The position numbers and the translations under genes were made by a program. Shown here piece by piece: positions 46,786 to 58,082 of a stretch of 64,000 bases of DNA (position 1 is its first letter; every line of letters begins with the position of its first letter). This DNA comes from Jaapia argillacea MUCL 33604. Its lineage: Eukaryota; Basidiomycota; Agaricomycetes; Jaapiales; Jaapiaceae. The stretch is taken from assembly GCA_000697665.1 (NCBI GenBank), contig KL197776.1:1-64000 (forward strand), given 5' to 3'. Under the pieces are notes generated by a model that saw nothing but the letters and a program-made list of their open reading frames with translations, ran no database searches and had not been told where the DNA came from.

Positions 46786-46977
46786 CCAGACTCATGGTAC
46801 AGTGCATAGCTTACTTGACACCAATTGTTGAAGGCTCAGCGTATGCCCGGAGCCGTGCCAAGCATCTAATGTGATGCAGTGATGCACTATCAATTTCCAA
46901 GTCAAATCCACCTCTTATAAGGCTCTCCTGACGATTTTCACGCCCACCCATCTAATCATCCAACTTCAAACACATCT

Positions 46978-48188
46978 ATGATCTTCCTTCAATCATTGTC
47001 TCTTCTTCTCGCCGTCGTCTGCTTAACCTCAGAGTCAGTCCTCGCTTCTCCCGCTCCGCCTACAGGACGATGTGGCTCAGAAGCCACAGCAAACGACGTC
47101 CTCCTCGCTGAGGCTCATTTTCGTGAACATCTCGTGTTACCTCACGAAGCACCCTCTGCCTCCGCCGCCGTTCCTCTAGTCATTCCGGTCTACTGGAATA
47201 TCATTTGCGAGACTAATACGTTGGAAGGAGGTTGTATCCCGTATGTAAACTTATTACCATCCCTTTTTGATAATCGAGCGCCCATTGATTCGCCTTTCAG
47301 GGACATCTATGTCCAAAACCAGGTGACAATACTCAATCGAGCGTTCGTGTCTGTCGGTATCTCTTTCAAGTCTGCAAAGGTCACTCGCTGGCTTGCACCC
47401 GCTTGGTTCACAATATCGTCCCTGTTCGTTTGAGACCTTTTATGTAATGTAACACACTTGGCTCATCCTTCCCGTATCTTGTCCTGTAGACCAGATGCAG
47501 CACCGATGAAAGAAAGGCTAGCCGTCATAAGTCCCGACGTTCTAAACATCTACGTCGTCGGTGTATTACCGTGCGCATTTCTATCTTCCTTCCTCTCTTC
47601 CGGCAAGTTCAGCTTATATATCTGTCGGGCACAGAAAACCGACAACTAGACCTGGTACTACGCTTGGATACTCAAGCTTCCCGTGGAATTACACGACAGA
47701 TCCGATTAGTGACGGTGTCATGGTTGTCTTTTCCACTCTTCCAGGTGGTGGGTTCCTCAATCAAGATTTAGGAGCTGTAAGTCACTTATCTTTCCAACCA
47801 CCCCTCGTCTACGTCTCTCACTACATGCATCACATTCAGAATGTCGTCCATGAGGTCGGACACTGGTCAGGATTATGGCATACTTTCCAAGGAGGCTGTC
47901 CCAGTCCCAACAATGACGGAGATTCCGTCGCCGATACACCCGCTGAAGCTCTTCCGACCTTCGGTTGTCCCACCGTTGCCGCAGATTCTTGTCCTGGAGA
48001 TCCTGGGCTTGACCCGATTCATAATTTTATGGATTATACGGATGATACGTGTAGAACTCAGTTCACGCCAGGTAAGTAACCCTCTCGACTTTGGTTAGTC
48101 CGTTGACGAGGGTTGAATCGTCGACTCTGTAGGTCAGGTGAGTCGGATGAGGAATATGTTGAGGAGTTATCGGGGGATTGATGTTTGA
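46978..48188 (+). CDS. Secreted M43 metalloprotease (pappalysin-type), intact copy
   Basis: Multi-exon zinc protease. The signal peptide is MIFLQSLSLLLAVVCLTSES, followed by a short propeptide with CGSEATANDVLLAEAHFREH. The catalytic zinc motif [13 protein letters not shown] has the family's His, Glu, His, Gly and third His. The Met-turn is NFMDYTDDTC, and the C terminus is QVSRMRNMLRSYRGIDV with stop 48186-48188. An intron between TPG and QVS is clear (GTAAGT), and several more are needed. It resembles fungal extracellular M43 enzymes that digest proteins outside the cell. TTATAA lies 60 bp before the start. A duplicated copy lies at 51577-52772. Confidence 0.85.
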
Positions 48189-48467
48189 GGCTTCACTGGT
48201 TTCCTGTGGATATTCGGACTTGCCGGATAATTTCGAGTGGGTTGACCACTATACAAACCGATCATGGATATTGAGGTTGCAAACAAGATGACATGGGACC
48301 TCTGTACGAATGGAATACAGGATATGTACAATTACAAGTATAATATTGCTTTATGTTGAGCCTTCGAGCCATTAACAGATCGGAAAACCAGTGCCACTGG
48401 CGTACAAACCTCCCCCAAAACGCCAGCGTATATGTTCATCAGCGCCTCGCTCGCAGAGTGACCCGAT

Positions 48468-49496
48468 TCATTTCACAATTGAAGGGTCGTCCAACGCTTC
48501 CTTCTTCAAAGCCTCCCACCCCGGCAACCCAAAGAACTCTGGTAACTCTCTCCACACAACCTTCCGGCCGTCTTCAAATGTGCCCTCAATGAACTTGCAA
48601 CAGGCGGGGCAGAACTCGTGATGAGCTCCGATCAAATTGGTGCGTGCAACACACCAATCGACATACGTCTCTCCCTCGCCCGAGCCCCTTGCAGTTGATC
48701 TTTGGAGTGCCTCGGACCTGGCGCTGCGCATCCTTTCCTCCACGTCACATTGACTACCAGGACAATAGAACCTACAAAAGAGGAAAGATAACGAGCACTG
48801 AGATTCGGCGTGTCGAAGACGATCGCGACCGAGAAAAAATGAGGTATAGATGTCTTTGTTTGTAGCACGGTGGACCGAATTGAGAGCCGTCAAGGTGTCG
48901 ACGAGAGGGGCTTTACAGGCTGAGTAGTAGAGAGCGGGTAAAATGATCTTGATATCGCATTCGAATGCTAAGGTGAGATACGCTGCGAGTTCGCCTTCGA
49001 AAGAAGGTATGAGACGGGAATCATTGCGGCGGTCCCAAGCCATCGTGAAGAGGGATAAACGGATACGAGATGGTGGATGGTACGTCGACGGAGGTGCGGG
49101 GTCTCGTGCTTGGTGCTGAGACGCGCAACCGCAGCAACAACTTCGAATTTCGCCTCGCATCCCGGTCGAAAGTATCTGGAGGTAGAAAATATAAGGTTCG
49201 CAGAAGTGCAATGAGTTCAACAAAACTTATGACCAATCATAGATAGCTTTCAAATAGTGCTCCCAGTCATTTGCAGAATCTGTCACTTCAACGAGTGGAC
49301 ATCTCTCATAGATCTCCGTGTTGGTCTCCGGCGCTTGTGGGAGCGAGAAGGTAGTTTTCAGGAACTCCGAGTGTCTCGAAAGGACACTTTTGTGCGCACG
49401 AAAGAGCGTCTTACCGGCCCGCAAAACTACCGATCCGTCTTCATACCACAGATCGCCACTGCAAACCAGTCCTCGTTCCTCTGAGACAGTGGTCAT
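48468..49496 (-). pseudogene. BTB/POZ protein copy, broken
   Basis: Close relative of the intact gene at 60406-61447. Exon 1 (49227-49496) keeps DLWYEDGSVVLRAGKTLFRA and HKSVLSRHSEFLKTTFSLPQ. Two lesions are visible by comparison. The intron donor after IYDWS reads ATAAGT instead of GTACGT, and one base is missing near 49045 (PSSR against PSSPMAWD), shifting the frame. After that the frame is open to the end (LIPSFEGELAAYLTLAFECD ... WRELPEFFGLPGWEALKKEA). It is therefore a young pseudogene, or possibly a source of a short BTB-only protein. Confidence 0.78.
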
Positions 49497-50186
49497 GTCG
49501 CTGGTGTGGCATGAACGAGACCTCGGAAGATGTTTCTGGCGTCGCAGAGACCTACAACGAGAAGATGAACGAGATGGATAACGACGAAGGCGAGATATTC
49601 GTTAATTGTAGATAGGGAGATGGATGGAGAATAATTGTGTCCAGGGACGCGCGGCCTACTGTACTTAAGCAGAAGTGGCGAGCATCCACATGTGGCAGGG
49701 CAGAGACGCTTGCAGCATGAACCCAACATGAACGCCCATGGATGATGAATCAATGAAATACGGAACCTCATTCGGCGAAAGCAAATGAGTAAGGGAGAGC
49801 ATAGTTCTCTTGGGACTATGAATCGAATAGAAACTGCCTCGCTGCAATGGAAACAAATCTTGTCCGAGGCCACGTGAGAACCACGCGAGCAACAAAGCAT
49901 GCCCTTTCTTCTCGTCCACATCCCTCAGTCACGAGGCTCTCCCTATTAGAACATCGCAACTTCCTTTCCCTTTTAAACTGGACCAGATGTTCAAGATCTC
50001 AGCGGCTCTGGGGGTACAAAATCCCGTCAATCTGTGTGGGGAATACCCAACTCCCCCAACATTGGTACTTCCAACTGTCTGTGCCAGAGTGTTCGCCAAG
50101 TTACCAAGTTCTAAGCAGTTCATTGAGTGAGCAATCGACCTTTCTCTTCTCCTTTTAATCACTCATTTCCTCTGACTTATGTAGCC
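49497..50186. other. Duplicated F-box upstream region
   Basis: Contains CACGTG (49871-49876) and the GAGAACCACGCGAGCAAC block shared with the other type B copies. The former TATA box reads TACAAA at 50015-50020. No transposon is present at the site equivalent to 42029. Confidence 0.6.
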
Positions 50187-51170
50187 ATGTCGTATCCCAA
50201 TCGTAGCCTCGCCTCGACCACGGGCTTCTGTTCCTTCCTCAACCGCGTTCCTCTCGAAACAGTCGACTCCATCATCGACCTGATCGATGACCCCTCCGAT
50301 ACCCTCTCTTTATCCCTCGCCTGCAAATCTTTCGCCAAGGGCTTCATCCCATCCATCCTCGATTGCCGCGAAATCAGGGCACCTTTCGATGTGTCCCAAA
50401 TATGGAAACACCTTGCGGATAACCCCACACTTGCAGGACGTTCGGACGATTTGTCTCACGGGACCTTGTACTCCAAGTTATGTGCCACGGCGGATTGAGC
50501 GGAGAATCAGGCGCCTTGACGTAGCGAAAGGGGAAGAGGCCGAAAAGTTTTTCTTTCAGGTTTGAAAAGCCTTCCCCGACTTATTTATTTCGTTAGTCAT
50601 CTTTAATGCACCACTACAGATATTCGTTCAACTGCCTCGTTTATGATCAAGTCTGGGGTATCCTCTCAACCCACTGTCCTCATCTCCAGTACTTGGAGAT
50701 TTCTGATACAATCGATGTGCTCTTAGGTGACGCCTTGGAAGGGCGGAGTAAGCAGGTAAGCCACCCTTTTATTGGCTCCCCATCATATTCCTGACCATAT
50801 ATACGTGGTAGCTTTTCACCGTACAAGGCCTGAAGTTCTGTAAATACAGCTTCGCCTTCGAGGGGATGAAATCCGAGTGGCTCTTGAACCCTTCATATCT
50901 CATCCGTTTCATGTCGACAAACTCTTCGCTACGGGTTTTGCCTTTATCCGTCCCCCGCGCCTTTGCCGACCAATTCCTACCTTTTTGCGACGAATTTGGG
51001 GACACACACCTCCTATCACTCGAATCCTTTTCCCTGAAAGGCCTCACTTTCGATAACCCTGACACATTATGCCGTTTCCTCCACCTCAACGACTCCATCC
51101 AATCCCTCGAACTTCACAGCTCGTACCCTCTCCCATCATCAATCAAAGAAGATATCCAAGAACTTGTCGC
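50187..51170 (+). pseudogene. F-box type B pseudogene, 3' truncated
   Basis: Starts MSYPNRSLASTTGFCSFLNR and keeps the F-box (VPLETVDSIIDLIDD), but loses the frame near 50440 and again in the middle. The second exon keeps SFAFEG- and SLRVLPLSVPRAFADQFLP-like stretches, then stops matching near 51165, where the upstream flank of the M43 duplicate begins. The last third of the gene is absent. It was joined to the M43 block by deletion or by the duplication itself. Confidence 0.82.
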
Positions 51171-51179
51171 TCTTCTTCG

Positions 51180-51390
51180 GGCTTTGACTCTGATATGGAC
51201 GACCACTATGGACATGATCTAATTCTGACTCTGAGATATCTGTTCTTTGTTGTTTTGCCACCTGGATCCACTACGGCTAGAAGGAAACAGTCCGATAATT
51301 GCAAGATTTGAACCCATGATCTCGTTTAAAGTATCCTAAAACAGTCTCCGCTGTGTTCGCAAGCTTGCTCCCAGGGCCAGCGCTCATCCA
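51180..51390 (-). mobile_element. tRNA-derived SINE-like repeat, copy 2
   Basis: Same unit as 46575-46785, with B-box-like GGGTTCAAATC (51305-51315) and A-box-like TGGCCCTGGGAG (about 51368-51379) on the minus strand. It was probably copied with the M43 segment rather than by its own transposition, since the flanks match too. Confidence 0.4.
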
Positions 51391-51576
51391 GGCACGTAGT
51401 ACAGTATAGCTTAATCGACACCACTTGTCGAATGAGAGTTATGCACCTGAAGGTGTGTCAAGAATCTCATGCGATGCGGTGGAGCACCATCGATTTCCAA
51501 GTCAAATCCCTCTCTCATAAGGCTCTCCCGAAGATTTTCACACCCACCCGTCCACTCGCCAGCTTCAAAATCATCC

Positions 51577-52772
51577 ATGATCTTCCTTCAACTATCGTGC
51601 GTGCTTCTCGCCATCGTATGCTTAACACTGGAGTCAGTCCTCGCCCTTCCCGCTCCGCCTGCCGGACGATGTGGCTCAGAAGCCACAGCAAATGGTGTCC
51701 TCCTCGCCGAGGCTCATTTTCGCGAACATCTCGTTTTACCTGACAAGGCAAACTCTGCCTTCTCCGCCGTTTGTCCAGTGATTTCGGTCTACTGGAATAT
51801 CATTTGCGACATCAATACGTTGGAGGGAGGTTGTATCCCGTACGTAGACTTATAACATTCTTTTTGGCCGTCGAGCGTTCATTTACTTGTCGTTCAGAGA
51901 CACCTATATTGAGAACCAGCTGGCCGTACTCAATCGAGCATTCGCGGCTACCGAGATCTCTTTCCAGTCCGCAAATATATCCCGATGGCTCGAACCCGCG
52001 TGGTTCACACTGTCGTCAATGTTCGTTCGAGATGTTTCGTCCAATCGAACACGCGGCTCATCCTTCCCGTATCTTTTCCCCGCAGACCAGCAGATGCAGC
52101 GCCAATGAAACAATCACTAGCCGTCCGAAATCCTGACGTTCTGAACGTATACACCGTTGGTGGATTACCGTAAGCATTATTTTTCTATCGCTCCTCTCTC
52201 CTAGCATCTTCATCTCATGTCTCCGGGGCACAGAAAGCCGTCAGCAGGAACTGGCATTACCCTAGGGTATTCAAGCTTCCCATGGGAATACACGACAGAC
52301 CCCATTAGTGACGGTGTCGTAGTCATATTTCCCACTCTTCCAGGTGGCGGTCTCGCAAAGCAAGATTTAGGAGCCGCAAGTCCCATATCACTCCACTCTT
52401 CCGTCCACGTCTCTCACCAGACGCTTCGCATTTAGAACCTAATCCACGAAGTCGGACACTGGTCAGGTTTATGGCATACCTTCCAAGGCGGCTGTACCAG
52501 TCCCGGAGATTTCGTCTCTGATACACCAGCCGAAGTTGTTCCATCCTCCGGTTGTCTCACCGTCACCCCTGATTCCTGTCCTGATGACCCTGGACGGACC
52601 CAATTCATAATTTTATGGATTACTCGGATGATACGTGTAGACATCAGTTCACCCCAAGTGAGTTTACATCTCGTCTTTGATCCATAGACGATGGACGTGA
52701 ATCGTCAAATATATAGTTCAGGTGATTCGGATGAGGGGCATGTTGAGGACTTATCGGGATATCAATGTTTGA
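51577..52772 (+). pseudogene. M43 metalloprotease duplicate, frameshifted
   Basis: Copy of the gene at 46978 with the same exon plan: [77 protein letters not shown]. Near 52595-52605 it is one base shorter than its partner, so NFMDY of the Met-turn falls out of frame. After that the reading frame of the end (VIRMRGMLRTYRDINV) is otherwise preserved. The TATA region also differs (CATAA for TATAA). Probably recently inactivated; a sequencing error cannot be excluded. Confidence 0.75.
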
Positions 52773-53163
52773 GCCATCACCGGTTTCTCATGGACATTCA
52801 GACTTGCCAGATAGTTGTGAGTGGGATGACCACTACACAAGGCGATCTCTTGTTTTATTATCTATGTCGCCCGCTTTCGTTGGCATTATCCGTGTTACCC
52901 GCTTTCGTTCGCATGTGTTTGTCACTCTTTCTCTCTGGCTATTTCGGCTACAGTCTGCTCACCCCGACCTGTACGTTTATACCTCATGTACTCATCTAAT
53001 ACACCTTCCATGTCTGCACTATTATCAGCTGGATCTTCTGCCTTTTGGCTCTTTGTTGTCTTTGGTGGTTATTGTCTTCATGTCTCCGGTCGCGGTGCTA
53101 TGGCCTGCGAGATGCAAGCATTATAAAACACCCTGGGACCTCCAGTATATGTGCCCGGGTGTA
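52773..53163. other. Flank of the M43 duplicate
   Basis: The first part still resembles the 3' flank of the M43 gene (about 48190-48330). No gene recognised. Confidence 0.5.
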
Positions 53164-53605
53164 GTGCTCCAATGGGGAATCCCTATATGGATATTGGGAG
53201 CCCTTCGAAGGCCGAACCTTCACTCCAATCGGCACGTTAGGCTTCGACGAACCCAACAACACTAACACCTCTATTTCCTACACAAGAGTTACCATTTATC
53301 TCGTTCTACCTAACAGCTCGACTTCTCATATCTACGTAGTATGGTGTTACCCGAATGCTACCTCGCCCGGCCTCGTATTTGCTGTCAAGACTGAATATGT
53401 GGTCTCTTCTTTGATCTCCTCTGCCCGTTGTGAAGATTGTGATTTTCCAGCGCTAAATCATCCGAATCAGGTGGAAGGTGGTTGGTTAGTCAGATGGGGG
53501 CAAGGACCTAGTCATCCCTCAGCCCTCCGCCTGAAAAATATCGCAAGCCTAGTTGTTCCGATCCCAACACTCCCAACCAACTCCAAACCCATCACCCGGC
53601 CGTAA
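53164..53605 (+). CDS. Isolated 3' exon-like open frame, unrecognised
   Basis: After a GTGTAG acceptor the frame stays open for about 145 codons: SNGESLYGYWEPFEGRTFTP, IGTLGFDEPNNTNTSISYTR, VTIYLVLPNSSTSHIYVVWC. The composition, with paired Asn-x-Ser/Thr sites and beta-strand-like stretches, suggests part of a secreted protein. No upstream exons or start were found, so it may be the tail of a lost gene. No family recognised. Confidence 0.3.
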
Positions 53606-54205
53606 AAGCTCAGAAACTTGAACAAGGACGTCGAATGAAGGGACGCGAAACGAACAAACGTACGACAGATTTTGCATTGGAAAGACGTGTAATTTAGAGC
53701 CTCCGGAATTCGGATGCCGAAGACGAGCGGAGTACTCAGTTCGGATGTGGAGCTCGGTGATATTGGATCAGAAGACGATGTGGGTGAGAGCTGGAGGATA
53801 ATCGATGAGTTTGGTGGGTGGAGGTGTTGGCAGGGATGAGAGAGGAGGGAGGATCTTGGACATGGGGGGCAGAAGCTATGTCGAGGTTCATTTCGCGAAA
53901 GAAAGATAGTAAGGGAGGGCTTGCTTTCGTTTATGAATTGAATACAACGGTCTCGTTGCCCGTGGGACCAACCAGTCAACGCATGCACAAGGACATAGCG
54001 TTGGAGAGTGAAGGGTAACGGTGATGGATGACTGGTTGGGGGGTCGGACAGTCAGGCTAGGGTTACGACGACCCAGCGAAGACGATGCAGAGCATTGCTG
54101 GATAGCGCTCGTCGATCAGGCCAGTAATGGGAGGACGCTTGGAGGACGCTCAGCATGGAACCAATCAGCAACCAAGAATCACCCGGTCCGCGAGTCCGAA
54201 CATCC
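53575..54205. repeat. Dispersed repeat, copy R1
   Basis: Matches 62265-62735 over most of its length: shared GGTGGGTGGAGGTGTTGGCA, then TCAGGCTAGGGTTAC against TCAGACTAGGGTTAC, and AACCAATCAGCAACCAA against AACCAATAAGCAACCAA. A shorter match lies at 59235-59340. No open frame is shared between copies. Both R1 and R2 are followed by a CTCGACCTT(C/G)AAC start-exon-like stretch, so it may be the promoter region of a duplicated gene rather than a mobile element. Confidence 0.65.
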
Positions 54206-54544
54206 GGCTCCAAGTTTGCCCATCCAAAAAATGGACAATGATACACCTTCACGAAGCGTAGTGTGTTGCTCACCAAGCTGCCTGCATAGTTCACTTTCAG
54301 GGTCCATACCACTAACGTCTTCCCCAAAACCAAAACAACAACACTGGCATCACCCAGAGAGTTCTGGGACAGCCTAACGTGTCATTCAATCCCACTAAGC
54401 TCGACCTTCAACACCTCGCCTCCAAGATCCTCTTCTCCATCTTCTACCATCTTATAATCAACCAAACACTTTCTACCTCTCAATCCTCCCAACATTAAAC
54501 GCCATTTCTTCGAGGCCACTTTCTCTTCATCCTACGTATCCCAT

Positions 54545-55445
54545 CGAGCGATCCTTCGCCAAATACCTCATCCCATCAATCCTCGTCTATCGCGAAATCA
54601 GGGCGCCTTTCGAGTTGTCTCAATTATGGAGGCACCTTGCGAATAACCTCACACTGGCGCGGGGTGTTCGTAAGCTTTGTCTCACAAGATACCTCGGACG
54701 ATGGAGTGGGGGATTAGGCACAGCGGGCGGGTCCAACTAGCGGAAGGGGATGAGGCCGAAGATTCCTTCAAGGTCGAGGGTCTGGAAATCATGTCCCGAC
54801 TTGTTTTTCGTTCAATTGGCTCGGTTATGATAAATTGTGAGATATCCTCTCAACCCACTGCTCAGATACCCTCAATGTGATCTCGGGTGATGCCTTGGAA
54901 GGGCGGAGCGAACAGGTAAGCCACCCCTTTCTTCGCTCTGCATCATTTTCCTGACCATATATGGGGTAGCTCTCCACCTTGCAAGGCCTGGAGTCCTGCA
55001 AATATGGCTCCGCCTTTGAGTTAATCAAAACCGGCTGGTTCCTGTCCCCTTCGTATTTCATCCGTTTTCAGTCTACAAACTCCTCACTGCGTGTTCTGTC
55101 TTTATCCGGCCCCCGCTCCCCTGCCGACCAATTTCTACCTTTGGACGACGAGTTTGGCGATATATGCCTTCCGTCGCTTGAATCCTTTTCCTTGAACGAC
55201 CTCACCTTCGATAATCCCAATACGATATGCCGCTTCCTCCGCCTCAGCGACTCCCTCAATCCCTCGGACTTCACAGCTCGTATGCTTCCCGTCATCAACC
55301 AAGGGATATCTACCAGATCTCACTCATTTTTCGTCACGATTTCGCCGATGGGAACCCGATTGTTAGTGATGCCCCCACTACGCGGACTCGATTGTCACAT
55401 TACACATGATCAACCCGATACTCCTGGGTTTATACTTAGGCGCCA
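54545..55445 (+). pseudogene. F-box type B pseudogene
   Basis: Starts inside the F-box (SFAKYLIPSILVYREIRAPF), without its first 40 or so residues. Several frame breaks follow. The second exon keeps SSLRVLSLSGPRSPADQFLP and LPSLESFSLNDLTFDNPNTI in frame for about 100 codons before decaying again. It is the most eroded of the recognised type B copies. Confidence 0.8.
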
Positions 55446-56060
55446 TACGTCTGGTCTCTGGAGTGAATCAGAAGACGACATCTCGTCCTTTTCTCCCAAC
55501 TGCAAACCAGACGACTATAACCCATCCGTTGAGTCCATTCATATCCAAACCAGAAATCGGCAAAGCGTCGCGGGTTTGTTAAAGGTTGGATTTGGAAACT
55601 AAGCTGTTTTAGGGGAGAGTGATATTACCATCAGAGGTATCGGGGTAGGAACTGGGGTGGCCGAGGCTGAGGTGTTCTGTGGGCCGGCCCGAGAGGTCTC
55701 GATGGTCGTCGAAAATTGGTCAGATGCTCAGCGAAAGTCTACCGTGATCAAGGTCTTAAAAAAGATTAGTGGATCCCGCGCGGTTTTAGAGTTTTCAGCG
55801 GCATCCAATGCGGGGTCAATAATCAATAATGTCCAACATTCGAACATTCCTAGGCAAGTTCCTAGGCTACATCCACAACGCTTGAAATATTTTCCCCTAG
55901 CGAGATCCCGTAAGTTAGAAGCTTGGTTGCCGGACATGTCAACAATGGTGGGAGCTGCAATGCAAGTCCCCGCATCAGTATTCGGTATGGTGCATGCATA
56001 CTCGTGGACACCAAGGTATCTGAACCTGATCATTGTGTACTCAGCGACACCTCCTCCACA
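55446..56060. other. Intergenic, nothing recognised
   Basis: 5' flank of the membrane protein gene; no clear TATA element or repeat. Confidence 0.45.
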
Positions 56061-57733
56061 ATGCCTTCCATCTCCGTGATGCGAGCGCATCCCGTCGCTT
56101 ACCTCGCTCCCACCCTCACGAGCATGGTTGTTCAGGCTTTTCAGACGGGCTTGTTCTTCGATCTTTCCATCAAGTTTTGGTCGCGAGCCCATCGAGAACA
56201 CAAGCTGATTAGGACGGTTGTCGGTTTTGTCTCAGTCGTTTTAACGTACGTCCTCAGGTTTGTTCATTGTTACTCGAATCGAGACTTCACATTTGGCGAC
56301 AGTTATCAAATGATAGCAACGTTCACCTCATTATGGAGGCTTGACGTTGTTCATTTCGGGGACTGGGTACGTCACCTATATAAGGAATTGCGAGATCTTC
56401 TCATCGATATTGTCCTTGCAGAAGGAACAATTCGTTCTCACCGGGCCCGATAGGATGGAAAGCGCCGTTGTGGGTGATCTTCCCAACAGTTTTGCCTCTG
56501 ATGCTTGATATTTCCTCCCCCAGATGGCAGCGTTGGCTTCTCCAATTCAAGCTTTCTTGATCCGGCGATGTTGGATGGTATGTCTTGTACAGCATCCTCT
56601 TCGAATTCGTCCCGGTGACCAAGTTGGCAGCTCACCAACAAGAACTCTCTAATCCTCGTATGTCGAACTTCTACACGTTCGATGATGATGGTTATCTCAT
56701 TCACTCGCAGGTCTTGCTATCCTCGTTGTTGCTGTCAACGATTGCTCTAAGCGTCTATCTGTGCTTCGCGATGTTCAGTCTCTCGCTATCTCATCCTCAA
56801 AGTTCCGCACTTCCGGTAAGAGTCTCGTCTGTCCTACCTTCTGCCCATACTGACCGTGAGATAGATAAATGGACCTTGTATGTATGCTTGTCTCTTCTCG
56901 TAGGCTGTTATCTGACTGCGGGCGTTGAGATATCTGGAATCTCATATTGACTGCAGGTGTGTTGGTCCCACCAATGTACTATCGGCTCATAGCTGACCAT
57001 CCGGTCTCAATCCAGTACTTGATTTCACACTCACAAGCATTCGTATGCAAACCCTCTTCCATGTGTGATTCCCTCACTGATATCAAGCACAGTTTCCATC
57101 TTCCTCTGGCGCTCGCGCTCTGATGTTTATACCCGCCGCGTTCGCCGTGTAAGTCTCAAACGGCGCCTTCTACTTCAATCACATGTCAACCGTTAGTTTA
57201 CAGACGATTCGTCGTGTCATCCTGATATCCTGGGAAGCTGCGGCACTACCGGCTGTCTGTGCTTTGTTGGCAGCAATTCTCCGCATATTAATGGTACGTT
57301 GTCCTCTTGTTTCCCCTTTCCGCATATCCACGCGCGTGCGTCTATAGGGACACAGCAATTATTGGTCTCTGTTCTTCCGTGCGATCATCGGCAAGTTCTA
57401 TGCCATTTCATTGCTAACCACACTGTATGTATGCCCTTTAGCCTCATTGATGGGATCGACCCATGTACATCCTACTTTGATAGGAACTCTCGGTCAGATT
57501 TTCGGAGAGTGGAACATGTCCAAGGACCTTCTACCCCTTACCAAGTTGCGACCCTTCCACGTGTACGCCGTTCCCTCCTTCTTGATCCATTACGCTGTCG
57601 TGGGCTGACCGTTCCCAAGACGTCAATCGCAGAAGAGGGCTTTGCAAACTCCACCTCATCGCCAGCTCAAGATTCCTCAGGTGGAGAGTCTTCATTACAG
57701 AAAACCGTCGCTCCAGATTCAGACATAGTTTAA
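56061..57733 (+). CDS. Multi-pass membrane protein, DUF6534-like
   Basis: Starts MPSISVMRAHPVAYLAPTLT, SMVVQAFQTGLFFDL. Several short introns (GTACGT, GTATGT, GTAAGA donors) link hydrophobic segments: VVGFVSVVLTYVLRFVHCY, then GDWKEQF, SPIQAFLIRRCWM, LLSSLLLSTIALSVYLCFAM, TIRRVILISWEAAALPAVCA and NYWSLFFRAIIGKFYAISLL. The order Q-A-F-x-I/A-R-x-W, then the R-R-I/L-I segment, then F-x-x-x-I/L-G-K-x-Y-x-x-S-L-L matches basidiomycete DUF6534 membrane proteins, a large family of unknown function with about seven helices. Expected in the plasma membrane. The 3' end after the last intron is uncertain; a frame ending at 57733 fits best. Whether every exon joins without a break could not be fully verified. 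Confidence 0.6.
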
Positions 57734-58082
57734 AGTTAGTTCTACCATCCATCTGAAGGCCTTCTATTCATCTGTATTATACCTTACTAGGTTAATCGGT
57801 GGTTGATCGATGACTGCACCTACCCGCCCAGTCATCTTGGCTTGCTGGCTGCACCCGAATTCAAATGGCTCTCACACGGCTGTCGCGACGAAGATACTAC
57901 AACACCGTGATGGGTCTTGGCCGTTTCTCCACATCGAAAGAATTCAATTTCGATTGGCACGATGAATTGAATCCTATGTGTCCGTAGCCTTAGGAATCGA
58001 CAGGACCCTCTCCGATTTAGTCATCCACCTCCATGAATATGTCAATTACGAGGGTCTATTCATCTGGAATTTGAATCACAGA
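57734..58082. other. Intergenic, nothing recognised
   Basis: Short spacer between the membrane protein gene and the sedolisin pseudogene. Confidence 0.45.

Larger units (their letters stand above)
44643..46977. other. Intergenic with a BTB relic and a tRNA-like element
   Basis: About 2.3 kb. Recognised parts are a BTB relic (45915-46100) and a tRNA-like repeat (46575-46785), listed separately. An ATG at 45217 preceded by a TATATA stretch opens only about 42 codons. A TTATAA at 46915-46920 probably serves the M43 gene. Confidence 0.5.
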
